64,000 nt of DNA. Source: Pyropia haitanensis. Taxonomy: Eukaryota; Rhodophyta; Bangiophyceae; Bangiales; Bangiaceae. Below, piece by piece: positions 23,852 through 34,043 of this stretch. The DNA lies in contig SDUX01000002.1 of the NCBI GenBank assembly GCA_008729055.1, positions 6,549,485 to 6,613,484 of the forward strand. Direction: 5' to 3'. The notes below the pieces were generated by a model. It saw only the letters and a list, made by a program, of their open reading frames with translations, ran no database searches and was not told the DNA's origin. How positions within the stretch are numbered: position 1 is the stretch's first letter; every line of letters begins with the position of its first letter. The position numbers and the translations under genes were made by a program.

Positions 23852-25470
23852 TACCCCCTTCGTCGCCCGACGCGGCCGACGAGGAGGACAGCAGCCCCGC
23901 GCTCGCGAGCAGGTGCGCCCGCTCCGCAGGTGGCGTCTCGGCGCCAGACGACGCCGGCGGCGGCGGGCGCCCACCGCGGGACCGCCCAGACAGGGGCTCC
24001 CGGCCCGCCGGCGGTGGCGCGCCGACGCCCGTCGATGGCGCCGCCAACGGCCGCACCCGCCGCGGCCGCCCACGGGGCGGGGCGCGCCCCACCGCCGCCG
24101 CGCCGCCCCTCGCCGCCGCCGCCGCCGCCGCCGTCGACGGCCCAGACGGTGCCGCCGCTGCCGCCACCGACGCGACCGACGCCGCCGCGGGCGCGCCACG
24201 GCGGGCGCGGCGGACGGACATGGCCACCGCCGCCCGCCGCGCGGCGGCGAGGCGGGTGCCCGCCGCGGACGCGGCGGCGCCCGTGGCGGCGGCCGCCGCC
24301 GCCGCCGCGGCGGCCGCCGCCTCGGCGGTCGCGACGCTCCGCGCGACAGAGGCGGAGGGGCTAGGGGGCGGGGGGGTGGCCCCGGGTGCCCCGTCATCGT
24401 TGTCGTCGTCGGCGTCGTCGTCGGAGGCGGAAGCGGCGGCGGCTGCGGCGGGGGAGGCGGCCGCCGCAGGCGCGGCGGCCAGCGGCTGGCGTGGCGGCGG
24501 CGGCCGCGCCTCTGGGCTGCTCGCGTCACGCGGCCGCGCGTCCCCGCCAGCCACGTCGGCCGTGGCGGCAGCATCCGACGCCGCCGCGTCGCGCGCGGCG
24601 GCCCCGCGCGTCGCCATCTCCCGCACCGCCACCTTGCGCACCGCCGCCTCCCGCACCGCCGCCTCCCGCGCCGCCGCCTCCCGCGCCGCCGCCTCCCGCG
24701 CCGCGGCCGCCCGCGCGGCCGCCTCGGCCGCCGCCGCTTTGGCCGCCGCCGCCTCGGCCGCCGCCGCCTCGGCCGCCGCCGCCTCGGCCGCCGCCGCCTC
24801 GCGGGCGGCCGCCTCCCGCGCGGCTGCTGCTTCGCGTGCCGCCGCCTCCCGCGCCGCCGCTTCGCGCGCCGCGGCTTTGCGCGCCGCGGCTTGCCGCGCC
24901 GCCGCCTCCCGCGCCGCCGCCGCGGCGCGGCGCTCCTCCACCACCGCCGCCCGCTGCGCGAGCAGCTTGTCCAACTCGGCCGCCACCGCCTGGCGGAGGC
25001 GGCCCTGCATGCCCTCCCCCTCCCCATCGCCACCGTCGGCACCCCCCCCCCCCCCTCATCACCCTCACCGGCGGCTTCCCCCCCTCGCCCCCCCCCAGGA
25101 CCACCCCCCCCACCACCCCCCGCACCAACGCCGCCACCTCTGCGCGCACCCCCGGCGTCAGCGCAACGAGCACCCGCCCCGCGTTGGGCGGCCGCCGGCC
25201 GGCGGGCGTGGCCGCCGGCGGGTCGAGCGCGGCGGGCAGCGCAGCGGCCGCGGCGACGGCGGCGGCCGCCTGGATGGCCGCGACCGTCGACGCGGCGGCG
25301 GTGAGGCGGCTGAGGGCGGCGGCGCGGAGGGCGTTGACGGTGCCTGCCGCTTTGAGGCGCTCGACGAGCGCCGCCGCGGTGGGGAGGGGGGGGAGGGGCG
25401 GCTCGGCCGACGCGGCGTCGGCTGCGGCCGTCGTCGACGTTGTGGGTGTTGTGGCGGCTGCTGCTGTAGG

Positions 25471-25518
<48 letters not shown>

Positions 25519-25635
25519 GGCCGCAGCAGGAACCGCACTGGCAGGGGTTGCGGGGGTGGCGGAGGGGGTGGCGACGGCGGCAGCGTCGGGGGTGGTGGAG
25601 GGGGGGGCGGCGGTGGCGGCGCCCGCAGCCCCCAT
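20456..25635 (-). CDS. bromodomain protein with long Ala/Glu/Arg helix (apparent frameshifts)
   Basis: Bromodomains bind acetyl-lysine, usually on histones. The first half of the domain is near 22530-22665: HVWFSLCSLMAASVSEPFL, then VDPDVPDYYAVIRRPMCL, matching the PVDP-VPDYY-VI-PMDL signature. The second half is near 22280-22370: DAVADVRQVWWNCELFNEAG, with the Asn of the NC-x-(Y/F)-N motif that contacts acetyl-lysine. An Ala/Pro/Gly insert of about 50 residues separates the halves. The N-terminal region (ATG at 25635) is Ala-rich. Around 24560-24960 it encodes repeated EAAAR units, expected to form a long charged helix or coiled coil. Several KRRR-type basic clusters suggest nuclear location. 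The C-terminal third is Gly/Ala/Pro-rich. Apparent frame breaks lie at C/G runs 25042-25054 (needs two added bases, or one removed), 22438-22447 (one added) and about 21479-21493 (one added). Bromodomain identity is firm; the subfamily is unknown. Confidence 0.8.
24560..24960 (-). repeat. 12-15-bp repeat encoding (E)AAAR units
   Basis: Tandem array of degenerate GCCGCCTCCCGC-type units (plus strand) inside the bromodomain gene. On the coding strand it gives alternating AAAREAAAR and AAAAEAAAAE blocks over more than 100 residues. This pattern favours one long solvent-exposed alpha helix. Confidence 0.7.
25471..25518. repeat. pure (TGC)16 / (GCA)16 trinucleotide run
   Basis: Sixteen uninterrupted TGC units on the plus strand. 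In the coding frame of the minus-strand bromodomain gene they read as GCA, giving poly-Ala; in another frame they would read as CAG, giving poly-Gln. Nearly all other Ala runs in the window use GCG/GCC, so this run stands out in codon use. Confidence 0.85.
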
Positions 25636-26511
25636 GGTGGCGCCAAGGGATGGCGCCGCGGGTGGGTGTCACCGGCGGCAACGCCACCAGTGGCGCCACG
25701 ACGCGCCAACAGGGCCAGGGAAGGGCACCAGGAGGGGGGGCGCGGCGACGAGGAGGGCAGCCGGCAGGGGTCTGGGGCCGGGCACGGGGAATAAGAATGG
25801 GGAGGGGCGGGGGGGGGAGGCGGGAAAGAGAAGGCGAAGGGGGGGAGGCGGGAAAGAGAAGGCGAAGGGGGGGAGACGAAGGGTGCAAGGAGGGGGAGGG
25901 ACGGGGGGGGGGGGGGGGGCAGGGGACGGGGCGAGGAGGGGGGGGGAGGGGGAGGGAGGGGTGGCAAAGGCAGCCGACCGGCGCCGACGCCACGACCGCC
26001 GCGCCGTCGGTGTGCGCGCCAAGCCGGCTGCGGGTGTGTACCCAGCGGCGGTCCCCCTTTGGCCGGCCAAAATTTGAAACGCAGCACGACTGGGAGCGAA
26101 GGGATCAATCTGGGGGAGAGGGCCAAAAGAGAGAGCCGCTGGCTCCCGCAGTTGCTCTGCGGCTGACATGCGCGGCTGGTGATGGGATGGGTTCTTGCTC
26201 CGCTGCCGCGGCTGCCGCCGACTCCCCACCCCCCGTGTCGCTGTCGCCGCGCTGCCGTCGGGATAACGGGGGGCAAACAGGGGCGGGGAAGAGCGAGGGG
26301 AAGGGGGGGGGGGGGTTGGCGCAGCATGGTACAAGAGAACAATCAAGCACAGCGGCGCGTCGCAGCGTCTTGGACACCAAACGGCGGGCACGCCCCGCAC
26401 GCCATTACCCCCCCTCCCCCGCCACAATCCCAAACTCCCCTCCCGTGCACCCCTCCCCCCTTCCCCTCCGCGACCCCTCCGACACTCTCCCCAAGCGCCC
26501 GCGCCCCCCCC
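25636..26511. other. intergenic between two minus-strand genes, purine-rich leader
   Basis: Upstream of the bromodomain ATG the plus strand is purine-rich (25800-25970), so the sense strand has a long pyrimidine tract. It includes a 28-bp unit (GAGGCGGGAAAGAGAAGGCG plus the following bases) present twice in tandem at about 25817-25873. A C-rich stretch at about 26400-26512 abuts the stop of the ABA4-like gene. No gene recognised. Confidence 0.5.
25817..25873. repeat. 28-bp direct repeat, two copies
   Basis: Two adjacent near-identical units starting near 25817 and 25845, each containing GGCGGGAAAGAGAAGGCGAA. They lie about 180-240 bases upstream of the bromodomain ATG on its pyrimidine-rich leader side. 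Confidence 0.7.
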
Positions 26512-27133
26512 TCAATCCTCCTTCTTGTTCCCAGCCGCCGCCGCCGCCGCGGGGGCCTCCGCCTCCCGCCCGACGACCGCGCGGAACAACGCGTACAGCA
26601 GCACCCCCGCGGGGGCGAGCGCACACACCACCACGAGGCAGCTCAGCAGCCCAGCCCGCCACGCCACCCCCCCCGCCCACCCCGACGGCGGCCCGCATCC
26701 AGGAGCACGCCCAGCCCAACGAGCAGGTCCAACCCCAGGTAGTGCACCCACCCCGCCGTCAGCAGCCAGTCCGACGTCCCAAACGCGGTGCGGAGGTCGG
26801 CGAGGGTGCCCAGGTCGGTCAGCGGCAGCGCGTCAATGACCAGCGCGGCGGCGATGCACACCACGTACACGGCGGCGAGGGCGAGGACGGCTGGCAGCAC
26901 CAGGTGCGCGGCGGCGGCGCGCGGGCGGGGCGTGGCGCCCGCCGCGGCGGCGGCGGCGAGGACGGCCCAGCCGGGGAGGGCGACGACGCGGGTGGCGGTG
27001 GTGTAGACGGTGGCGGGGGGGGGAGGGCGGTGAGGGCGGATTGGAGGGCGGCCGCGGTGGCCGCCGCGGCCGGCCGCAGCGCGGTGGCGGCGGCGGCCAG
27101 CGCCGGCCGCAGCGTGTTGGCAACGGCGTCCAT
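26512..27133 (-). CDS. ABA4-like (DUF4281) membrane protein, two apparent frameshifts
   Basis: The ABA4/DUF4281 family is a group of small plastid membrane proteins; in plants ABA4 is needed for neoxanthin formation. After the ATG at 27133 come about 40 Ala/Leu-rich residues that may be a transit region. Then follow RVVALPGWAVLAAAAAAG, LVLPAVLALAAVYVVCIAAAL, DLRTAFGTSDWLLTAGWVHY, LGLDLLVGLGVLLDA and GVAWRAGLLSCLVVVCALAP, then AGVLLYALFRAV. GWVHYLGLDLLVG and the final GVLLYALFR segment are the family hallmarks, with four hydrophobic spans. Two breaks are needed. At 27015-27023 (nine G on the plus strand) one added base joins the N-terminus. At 26668-26675 (eight C) one added base joins the last span. 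I checked both base by base. The stop is followed directly by a sense G run. If the host is a red alga, substrate and product need not match those in plants. Confidence 0.8.
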
Positions 27134-28174
27134 GGGGGGGCGGCGGCCAATGCCCGGGGGGGAAGGACCGCCAAAGAGAAGGAGAGAGTGAGGGGAGGGA
27201 GAGCGAAAAAGAGGGACGAGCGGGGAGGGGGGGGGGGGGGGCAGCAACGACGGCGGCGGTGGCGGCGGCGGCAGACTGCGGACGCGGCGGACAGGTCGGG
27301 GCGGTGTTGAGGACGGCGGCACCGACGACGAAACGCGCCCCGTGACGTGGCGCGCACACGCGAGTGCGAGCGTGCGCTTGTCTTCCAACCAATTGTGGAC
27401 ACACGTGTCCATCAACGATGGCGGTCGCTGGATGGCCTGCCACGTGTGCGGCTATGGCCGACGGCGCGCACGGCGCCCGCGGCGGCGCCCGCCCCGCAGC
27501 CGTGGGGAGTGGGGGGGAGGTCCAGTCGGCTGCCGCCGGGCTGTGCGGGGGGTGGCCACTGCCGTTGCCGCGGCGCCTGACGACGAGTGCGGCGGAGGTG
27601 GCCGCCGCTGTACGGCCAGCGGCGGCGACGGGCGACTCTGGGACGCCCGCCTCCCCTCTTGCGTGGTGTGTGGTATGCGTCGCGACGGCGCGGCTACGAC
27701 GCCCACGGAGCGCCGTCATGAGCGCAGCTCGCTTTAGTGGAGTTTTTCCGTCACAGGTGCGAGGCAGGGGCGCGCGCGAAGCGGGGATCGTAGCGCCGGC
27801 TGTTGTTTGGAGTGAGATGAGCGGATGCCTCTCTCTCCCAAGCGCAGTACTCCCAGCGGCTCGAGGCGGACGGGGGAACACCAGGGCACTTTACGGGGAT
27901 ACGACGCGTCGGACCCCGCCAGCGCCCAAACGCCCTCCACTCATCGAATCACAATCAGTGCGACGCGGGCGAGGCCCGCTCAGCAGCACACAAAGGCTAG
28001 GGACACCCCTGCCCTTCAACAGACGCAAACGGCACCCGCAAGGCGCGGAGGTTCACCTGCGCAGGGCGGGCCGCAGAGCCAGGACGTCCCGCTTTATCGG
28101 CCCGCCTCCCCTCCTCTCCGCCCCATCCCCTCCACCCGCAGCACACGGGCTGGGGGCACGACGCCGCGACCGCA
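27134..28174. other. intergenic, leader of the ABA4-like gene and unassigned DNA
   Basis: The first 250 bases are purine/G-rich on the plus strand (27160-27245), a pyrimidine leader for the ABA4-like gene. From 27.3 to 28.17 kb the sequence is GC-rich to mixed, without recognisable coding motifs on either strand. Confidence 0.4.
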
Positions 28175-28720
28175 TCAGTGGCGGCGGCGCCAGCGGCGGC
28201 CGCGGCACAGGAGCACCTTGAAGCAGCGCTTGCGCTTGCACCTCGAGCGCCGGCCGTGGCGGCGGCTGTCGCGGTCGACGGCATCGAGCGCGGCGCCGTC
28301 GGCGACCTCCTCCACGTCGCTCGCCCCGGCGGCGGCATCGTCGTCGGTGCCGGCCGCCTCGACGGCGGTGCGGTCAGAGAAGCGGCGGCGGCGGCGGTGG
28401 CATCGGGGGCGGTGGCAGATCTTGACCAGCCTGCAGTGGCGGCGGCGGTGGCGGCGCGGGCGGTGCCACGGGCGGCGGCGGTCGTCGCGGGCGGTCGCGT
28501 CCACGTCCGCCTCCGCCTCGTCCGCGTCCGTCTCGTCTGCCTCTTCCTCCTCCACGTGGGACACCTCGTTGGGGAGGGCTGCCGCCTCGGCGGCGGCGCC
28601 CAGCGTCGGCGGCGCCGCCTCCGCGGCCGCCACCACGGTGGCCCCGGTCGTCGTCACAGAAAGCGTCAGGAGGAGCACGGCGGCGAGCGCCGCCACCAAC
28701 ACCTGCTTGATCGACCCCAT
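28175..28720 (-). CDS. small secreted Arg/His-rich protein with acidic block
   Basis: This reads without a break for 181 residues from the ATG at 28720. The N-terminus MGSIKQVLVAALAAVLLLTL continues to an Ala-rich cleavage region, a convincing signal peptide. An acidic block follows (HVEEEEADETDADEAEADVD), then a strongly basic Arg/His segment (HRPRRHRRRHCR), a second acidic stretch, and a basic C-terminal end with paired cysteines (SRCKRKRCFKVLLCRGRR). Alternating acidic and basic blocks suggest an internally neutralised precursor or a polyelectrolyte-binding secreted protein; this is inference and no family is recognised. A TATA-like GCATAAATAG lies about 170 bases upstream on the same strand, which supports this start and strand. 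Confidence 0.6.
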   Translation of the reverse strand: MGSIKQVLVAALAAVLLLTLSVTTTGATVVAAAEAAPPTLGAAAEAAALPNEVSHVEEEEADETDADEAEADVDATARDDRRRPWHRPRRHRRRHCRLVKICHRPRCHRRRRRFSDRTAVEAAGTDDDAAAGASDVEEVADGAALDAVDRDSRRHGRRSRCKRKRCFKVLLCRGRRWRRRH

Positions 28721-28887
28721 GGTTGCTGCCCCTCTTGGGGGAGCGCAGGTGGAAAAGGGCAGAGGACGGGCGGGGTGGCGCCTCTGCGAGTGGGCTGTGG
28801 CGGTTGTGGGGGCCGAGTCGGGTGCTGGTGGGGTCGGCGAGTTGGGATGGAGACGGTGGCTGACCAAGGGGGCTGCCGCGGGCAACC

Positions 28888-28897
28888 TATTTATGCC
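28888..28897 (-). promoter_or_regulatory. TATA-like box of the small secreted-protein gene
   Basis: Sense-strand GCATAAATAG, about 170 bases before the ATG at 28720. Closely similar elements sit at comparable distances before the genes starting at 46153 and 61277. Confidence 0.45.
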
Positions 28898-30485
28898 CTC
28901 CGCGTGCGGCGCCCGCCGCTGGCATCACCCGCCGCGGCCGCCACCATTGCCGTGCGGGGGCACACGCCCGCGTGGCAACAGGGGCGCGGGAGGGAACTCC
29001 CACAGCACGTACACGCGCGGGGTTTGCGCCGCCTACCGTCCCTTGGAGGCGACGCACATGGGGGGGTTGGTGGTGACTTGGGAGATAGGTCCACCAGGAG
29101 TGAGCCACACGAGCGGACGGAAACCCGTCATGGACACGAGGCGCTCGGACATCAATACAATACACACGACGTCGCCGCGCCCGCGTGGAGGCCTACCAAG
29201 GAAGCTTCTGTCAGGGCCATGGTGCGTCGGAGCCGGGCGGTGTCAGGGGTGGTACGAGCCGAGCTCGAAGCGGCGCGGCGGGGGGAGCGGCCGTCCGTAG
29301 CCGCGTCTCGTGTTGGCACCCCCGGAGGGTGCCTATGCTCGGAACAGGGCGGCTATTCCCTCGCTCCACTTTGCGTGGAGGTCTGCGGGAACGCATCTGC
29401 CAACCACCACGGCGGGGTGCGTCGTGCTGGTCCGCGGCACCGCCCAACAAGAGCACCACAAGGCGTGCGTACGGCCATCCCACAATTCACGGGGAGCCCC
29501 GCAGATGTGTAGCGGCTACCAAGGCTGACTGCTCCGCCACGAACCCGAGGAGGAGGTCGGGAATGGGTGGTCGCGCACCACCTGTATCCAAGCAGCTGCT
29601 ACATCGCGTCCGCTCCTTCCCCCCTCCCCCTTCAAAGTCGGGCTCACACCCCTCCCACCGGCGTGCAATGCCCGACTCGCTCCTGATGCGCGGTGTCGGC
29701 GGGCCAAGTCACGGTCGCCATGGTGGCGGGAAGCGGACAGCACACAGAAAGTCTGCCGCAGCACAGCGAGAGAGGGTAGGGTACGGTCCGGTATGCTTTA
29801 GCGATGGCGGAGGCAAAGAGCGGCGATCCTCAAGTGGGCTGCTGAAGGGGTGACCGGGAGTGCGTCCAAGCAATCAGTTGCATGCGGGTTTAGGGTTTGG
29901 ATGATGGGTGACCCCGCCTACGTCCCATCCACTTGTTGTTGGCACTATGTCGGAGCCAGCACATCGAGATACAACCCCGGCTTGAGGCATGAACCTTGGG
30001 CGAGAAAACCACAAGGACACGGGTAGTCTGCAGACTCTAGCTGGGGGCGAGCAACAAAGAGACGTGCAACACGGGCAGAGTCACCCGAGTGGCCGCGCGT
30101 CCAAGGCGTGGCTGGCCCGGCGCGTCAACGACGCGTCGCCAGTCCACCCGGCTCACGCGTGGCGCAGACACGAGGGGAGCGCACCCCGCCGAAAGCGAGA
30201 CGTCGCGGGAGATCAAGAGCGGATCCCTTCCCCGTCCCGTTCCCGGCAATGATGTTACGAGCCGCGGGCGCCAGCAAGACATAGCCCCAGAGGCAGATTG
30301 GTCGGCCCCCTTCAATTGGCGTCGGTGTCGCGGGCAGCCAACGCATGCCCCTCCCGCGCCCTTCATCGCATCAACCCGCGGCGTCGCACCGACTGACGAC
30401 CGCGCTCTTTTCGACGGCGCCACCGGTCGTGCGTCGTGCTACCTGCCGCCCTCGGCTGTCAGTGCGCTCCCGGAGAAGAGAAGTG

Positions 30486-30641
30486 TATATACGGGGATGG
30501 TCCGCACGGCGCGGGGGACGGCGATCCGTTCTGGCGCCGGCTCGGCGCACCCGCCACGGTCCACGCGCAACGACGATTGGCCCGCGGCTTGATTCTCCTC
30601 GAAGGCGCCCCGCCCGATTGGCCAGCTCATGCTTAACCAAT
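30486..30641 (-). promoter_or_regulatory. possible promoter: TATATA with clustered CCAAT boxes
   Basis: TATATA at 30486-30491. Minus-strand CCAAT boxes (ATTGG on the plus strand) lie at 30576-30580 and 30617-30621, and a plus-strand CCAAT at 30637-30641. Two minus-strand CCAAT boxes 41 bases apart and 85 bases before a TATA element form a plausible core promoter reading leftward. The only open frame downstream starts at 30423 (128 codons, no recognisable motif), so it may drive a non-coding RNA or nothing. Confidence 0.3.
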
Positions 30642-32823
30642 GAGAATCGTGACATGAGTGAGGAGTGCAGGTGTCAAGCTCAGACAGTTGTCAGCCGCGC
30701 CAACCGCCGAGGCAGCCGGGCTCTCCGCTCACCCGTTTCGGACGGTGCCTGGAAGACAGAAGGACGAGGCCCGCGCGGTGCATCGGAATGACCCGCGTTG
30801 AAGGCTCCGCACGGAGAAAACCTGGTAATACGAGGTGCGGACCGGGCCTCACGGGGTCGTGAGGACCTGTTAACAGAACCAGGCATGCCCGTAGAGGCTG
30901 CGCGGACTGCCCACATCCTGTCCGCTATCGCCCCCCTCCAGGTCTCTGCATGAGTGTGTTGATACGGGGAGCACACCCGCTGCGTACGGCCCGGGGCGGG
31001 ACCCTGCCATATATGATGCTCACGAGCTGTGCATTGCTGCGATAGACGGCGCGTTCTGCACTTCCGCGACGGAGCGCACCCCGTCCGACGGTACGGAGGT
31101 ATGTCACTCTACCAATCAAGTCCGGCACCATGGATGCTGAGGGGGGGTCCTGACGGACGTTCCGGTGCTGTGCAGATGGATGGACACGCAGCCTCCACAC
31201 TCTTGCGCGCGCGTGGATACGGGGCCACCGGTCAGCGGGGTGTGAGCTGGGCACCTACGCCGGGAGATGTGTCGAAGGGGCTGCTCTGGAGTGCGGAGCT
31301 GGAAGACCGCTTCAGACGTCACACAGGAGCCCTCTCTGGTTGACTGCTTCCGTCGTCTGTACGGTGCTCACAACATGCCGATCCTGACGGCACAGGCGAA
31401 CCTCATCGACCCACCGGGCCACGGGATAGCTACACAAGGTGATGAGTTCGTCTCTTCACAGTGCCCACAACGCAAAACTCGAGAGGAAGAGAGAAAACAA
31501 CAAGCACCTCTCCATGTTTCAGGGCGTCGGCAACGGCAGCACGTTGACTCTCTGGGCCTTTTCGCTTTTCCGCCGGCCACAGAGGTAGCAAAGGAACCAG
31601 GTGTTCGCTTGTCGCCCTCCGCCTCAGAGCCGGCGGAAGGTCGCGTGGCTTGGTGCAAGACCCAGCCTCTCCTCTCAGAGGCCGCCGCCCCCCACACCTG
31701 CCGGTCATTCAAGAACAGAGCTCCGTCAGCGTCTATCACTTCCTACGACTCGGCCTCGGCAAAGGCCAGGCCCCTCGTAGTGGGCGCGGCTGTGCGAGAG
31801 CACGCGCACATCCAGGCGTGCCCACAAACAGGACTTTCGGACGGAAGATTGCGCTGGAACGTTCCCATGCAAAAAGTAAGGGATGAAAGGATGTGAAAGT
31901 CAGTCAGCGAAGAATGTATCAGCAGTGTGAACAGCTAATCACGTTCCGGAATGCTCGAGACAAGCGTTCTTGACTCAACAGTCGAGTCAAACCGAACAGA
32001 CAAGCCTTTGAGTACGTGCCATGATGGCTGGTGGAAAACAAAAACTGCAACGAACCACAGTTTAACCTATATGTGAGTAGGTTCAGATCGCATTGACCAA
32101 TAAACTAGGGCGATCGAACAGAGGGCGACGACGGACCCTGGCAAACCGCCCTATGAGGGCGCCCCACGGGCCACGTTGCTTGCGTGGGTGTCCGAGCTTA
32201 AGGACATTCAATCTCTCATGCAAAAGTTTTTGTGAAGTTTCGATTCCGCGCCACCGGTATTATGGCTGCTTGAATTCTATACTGTGGTGAGGTTGCCGTC
32301 ATTACATTTACACTCTGTCGGAGCACGGGAGACGCCAAACCTTCTTCAGTCGTGTGTCTGCGCGGCGTGCCCGCAGCTCGGCAGACTGCTTGAGGGGCAG
32401 CCCTGCACCCGTCCATAGCAAGGCCCATGCACGCTGCCCGCGGGCATCGCGGCGTGCCCGGTTACCACCAATGAGGGTGGCACCGTGGCCACTGAGAACG
32501 GCGGCGCTCCCCCCCCCCACCCCGCACGCTCCCTTTCTCTCCTGCGGCTACTCTCCACACCACTGATCTTCTTCTCAGGGGCGCCCACCCGCTGGTTCAA
32601 ATGGCGCCATAGGCTGGCCGCCGCGGGCGTGGCGTGCGCCGCGGCGGCGCTCACAAGAGTGACTGCCGCCGTCGTTGGCCGGCGCCTGCGCGGGAACCTC
32701 CCTCCCCTCCCCCCCCCCCCCCTCCGCCGGCGCTGCCGCGCCGCGCTCGCCACTGCCACCCACACCGCTGGCCGCCGTTGGCCGCCACCCGGGCGGCGGC
32801 CGTCGACCCCACGAGCCGTCGCT

Positions 32824-32854
<31 letters not shown>

Positions 32855-33696
32855 CCGCCGCGACAGCGAGGAGGCTGTCGGCCACGCGCCCACACCCGTT
32901 GTTGCGCAGGAGGCGTCGGGGGGGGGGGGTGGGGGGTGGGGAGAGTGGCGGGAGATGAGAGTGTGATGGGAGGGAGGGGGAGGGTGCCCAGAGGTGGCGT
33001 GGACAGCCGTCCTTCCCACGCCCGCGCCCCCCGCCCCCCCCCCCGCCCTCACGTATATCCCCCGCACCCGCGACGGTACGCCACCCACCCCACGAATCGT
33101 TGCCCGCCGCCCACCCCCCCCCGCCCCCCCCCCCCCCCAGCAGCGCATCTTCAACAGAGGGCGGCCCGCTGCGCCGCTCAGCACCGAGGGTGCGGACGCG
33201 GGAAGGGCAGCGGGGGGGTGGGCGGATTCGTCGGGGGTCTGCGTGGCGTGGCGTGCCCCCCGTCCCGCCGCCGGTGGGCGCACGCCACGCGCCCGGCGTG
33301 GCCGCGCGAGGGGCGGCGTGCGGGTGCGCCCCGCGCCGCGGGGAGGGGGCGCCGCGGGGGCGGCGGCGTGCCAACGGCGCGCACAGGCACGCCTTTCTCG
33401 CAGGGACGCTGCTGTTGCCGGCGGCGGCGGGCGCGGTCGACGCCACTGGCGCCGCCGCGCTGTCTCGCCGCGTTCCCCGTACGGCGGCCGTGGCGCGCGG
33501 ACGTCGACCCAAGCCCCTCCTCGACCGTGCCAGTGGTGGCCAACAGGGGGACTGCAACCCCGCCACGGCCGCCCCGTTGTGACCGCGACCGCCGTGACGA
33601 CCCCGCACACCGCCTTTTCTCGCATCCTTCACCAACTCCTCCCACCCCTGGCCCCGGCACACACATCGCACTGACGGTGGCGCTTGTCCTCTGTTC

Positions 33697-34020
33697 TTCG
33701 TCCCCACCGTCCCCCTTCCTTCTCGCCGACCTCCATTCTCCACGCCGTCCCCCTTCCTCCTCGCCGTTCCCCTTCCTCCTCGCCGTCCCCCTCCGTCCCC
33801 GCCGCCCCCCTTCCTCCGCCCCGTCCCCCTTCCCCCTCTTCGTTCGCATCCGACCGCCATCGCCCTCCTGTGCCCTCTGGTTCCCCTGGTCTCACCGTCG
33901 CGGCGTCAACTGCTACCAGCTTCCCCCCCTCATCTTCCATCCCCCCCCTCACTACATCCTTCCCCCGTTTCACTCCCTCCTCTTCCCCCCTCAATCTCCC
34001 CCCCCCTCTCCCCGCCACTC
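33697..34020 (+). repeat. pyrimidine-rich imperfect tandem repeat
   Basis: Repeated CCCCTTCCTCCTCGCCGT-type units of irregular length, followed by C runs. It forms the pyrimidine-rich leader right before the ATG at 34044. Confidence 0.5.
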
Positions 34021-34043
34021 GGCGTCGGGCCGCGGCCGCTGCG

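Larger units (their letters stand above)
28721..34043. other. gene-poor region, partly lower GC
   Basis: No confident gene in 5.3 kb. From about 28.9 to 32.4 kb the GC content is clearly lower than in gene bodies and homopolymers are rare. Frames are short. The longest with an ATG (31267-31896, 209 codons) has no motif and normal chance-like composition. CCAAT and TATATA motifs near 30.5-30.6 kb are listed separately. From 32.5 kb onward GC rises again. A pyrimidine-rich tract from 33.68 to 34.02 kb, with CCTCCTCGCCG-type imperfect repeats, forms the leader of the next gene. Confidence 0.5.

Noticed and set aside
25158..26342. Poly-Gln protein on the minus strand over the CAG run
   Set aside because: The flanking sequence is protein-like only in the frame that reads the run as Ala, continuous with the bromodomain gene.
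31267..31896. A 209-codon ATG frame in the lower-GC island
   Set aside because: No motif, signal or membrane span, and no C/G tract polarity around it; it could be real but nothing supports it.
28900..32400. Retrotransposon or DNA transposon coding region in the gene-poor islands
   Set aside because: No reverse transcriptase, integrase or DDE motif was seen in any frame, and no long terminal repeats.
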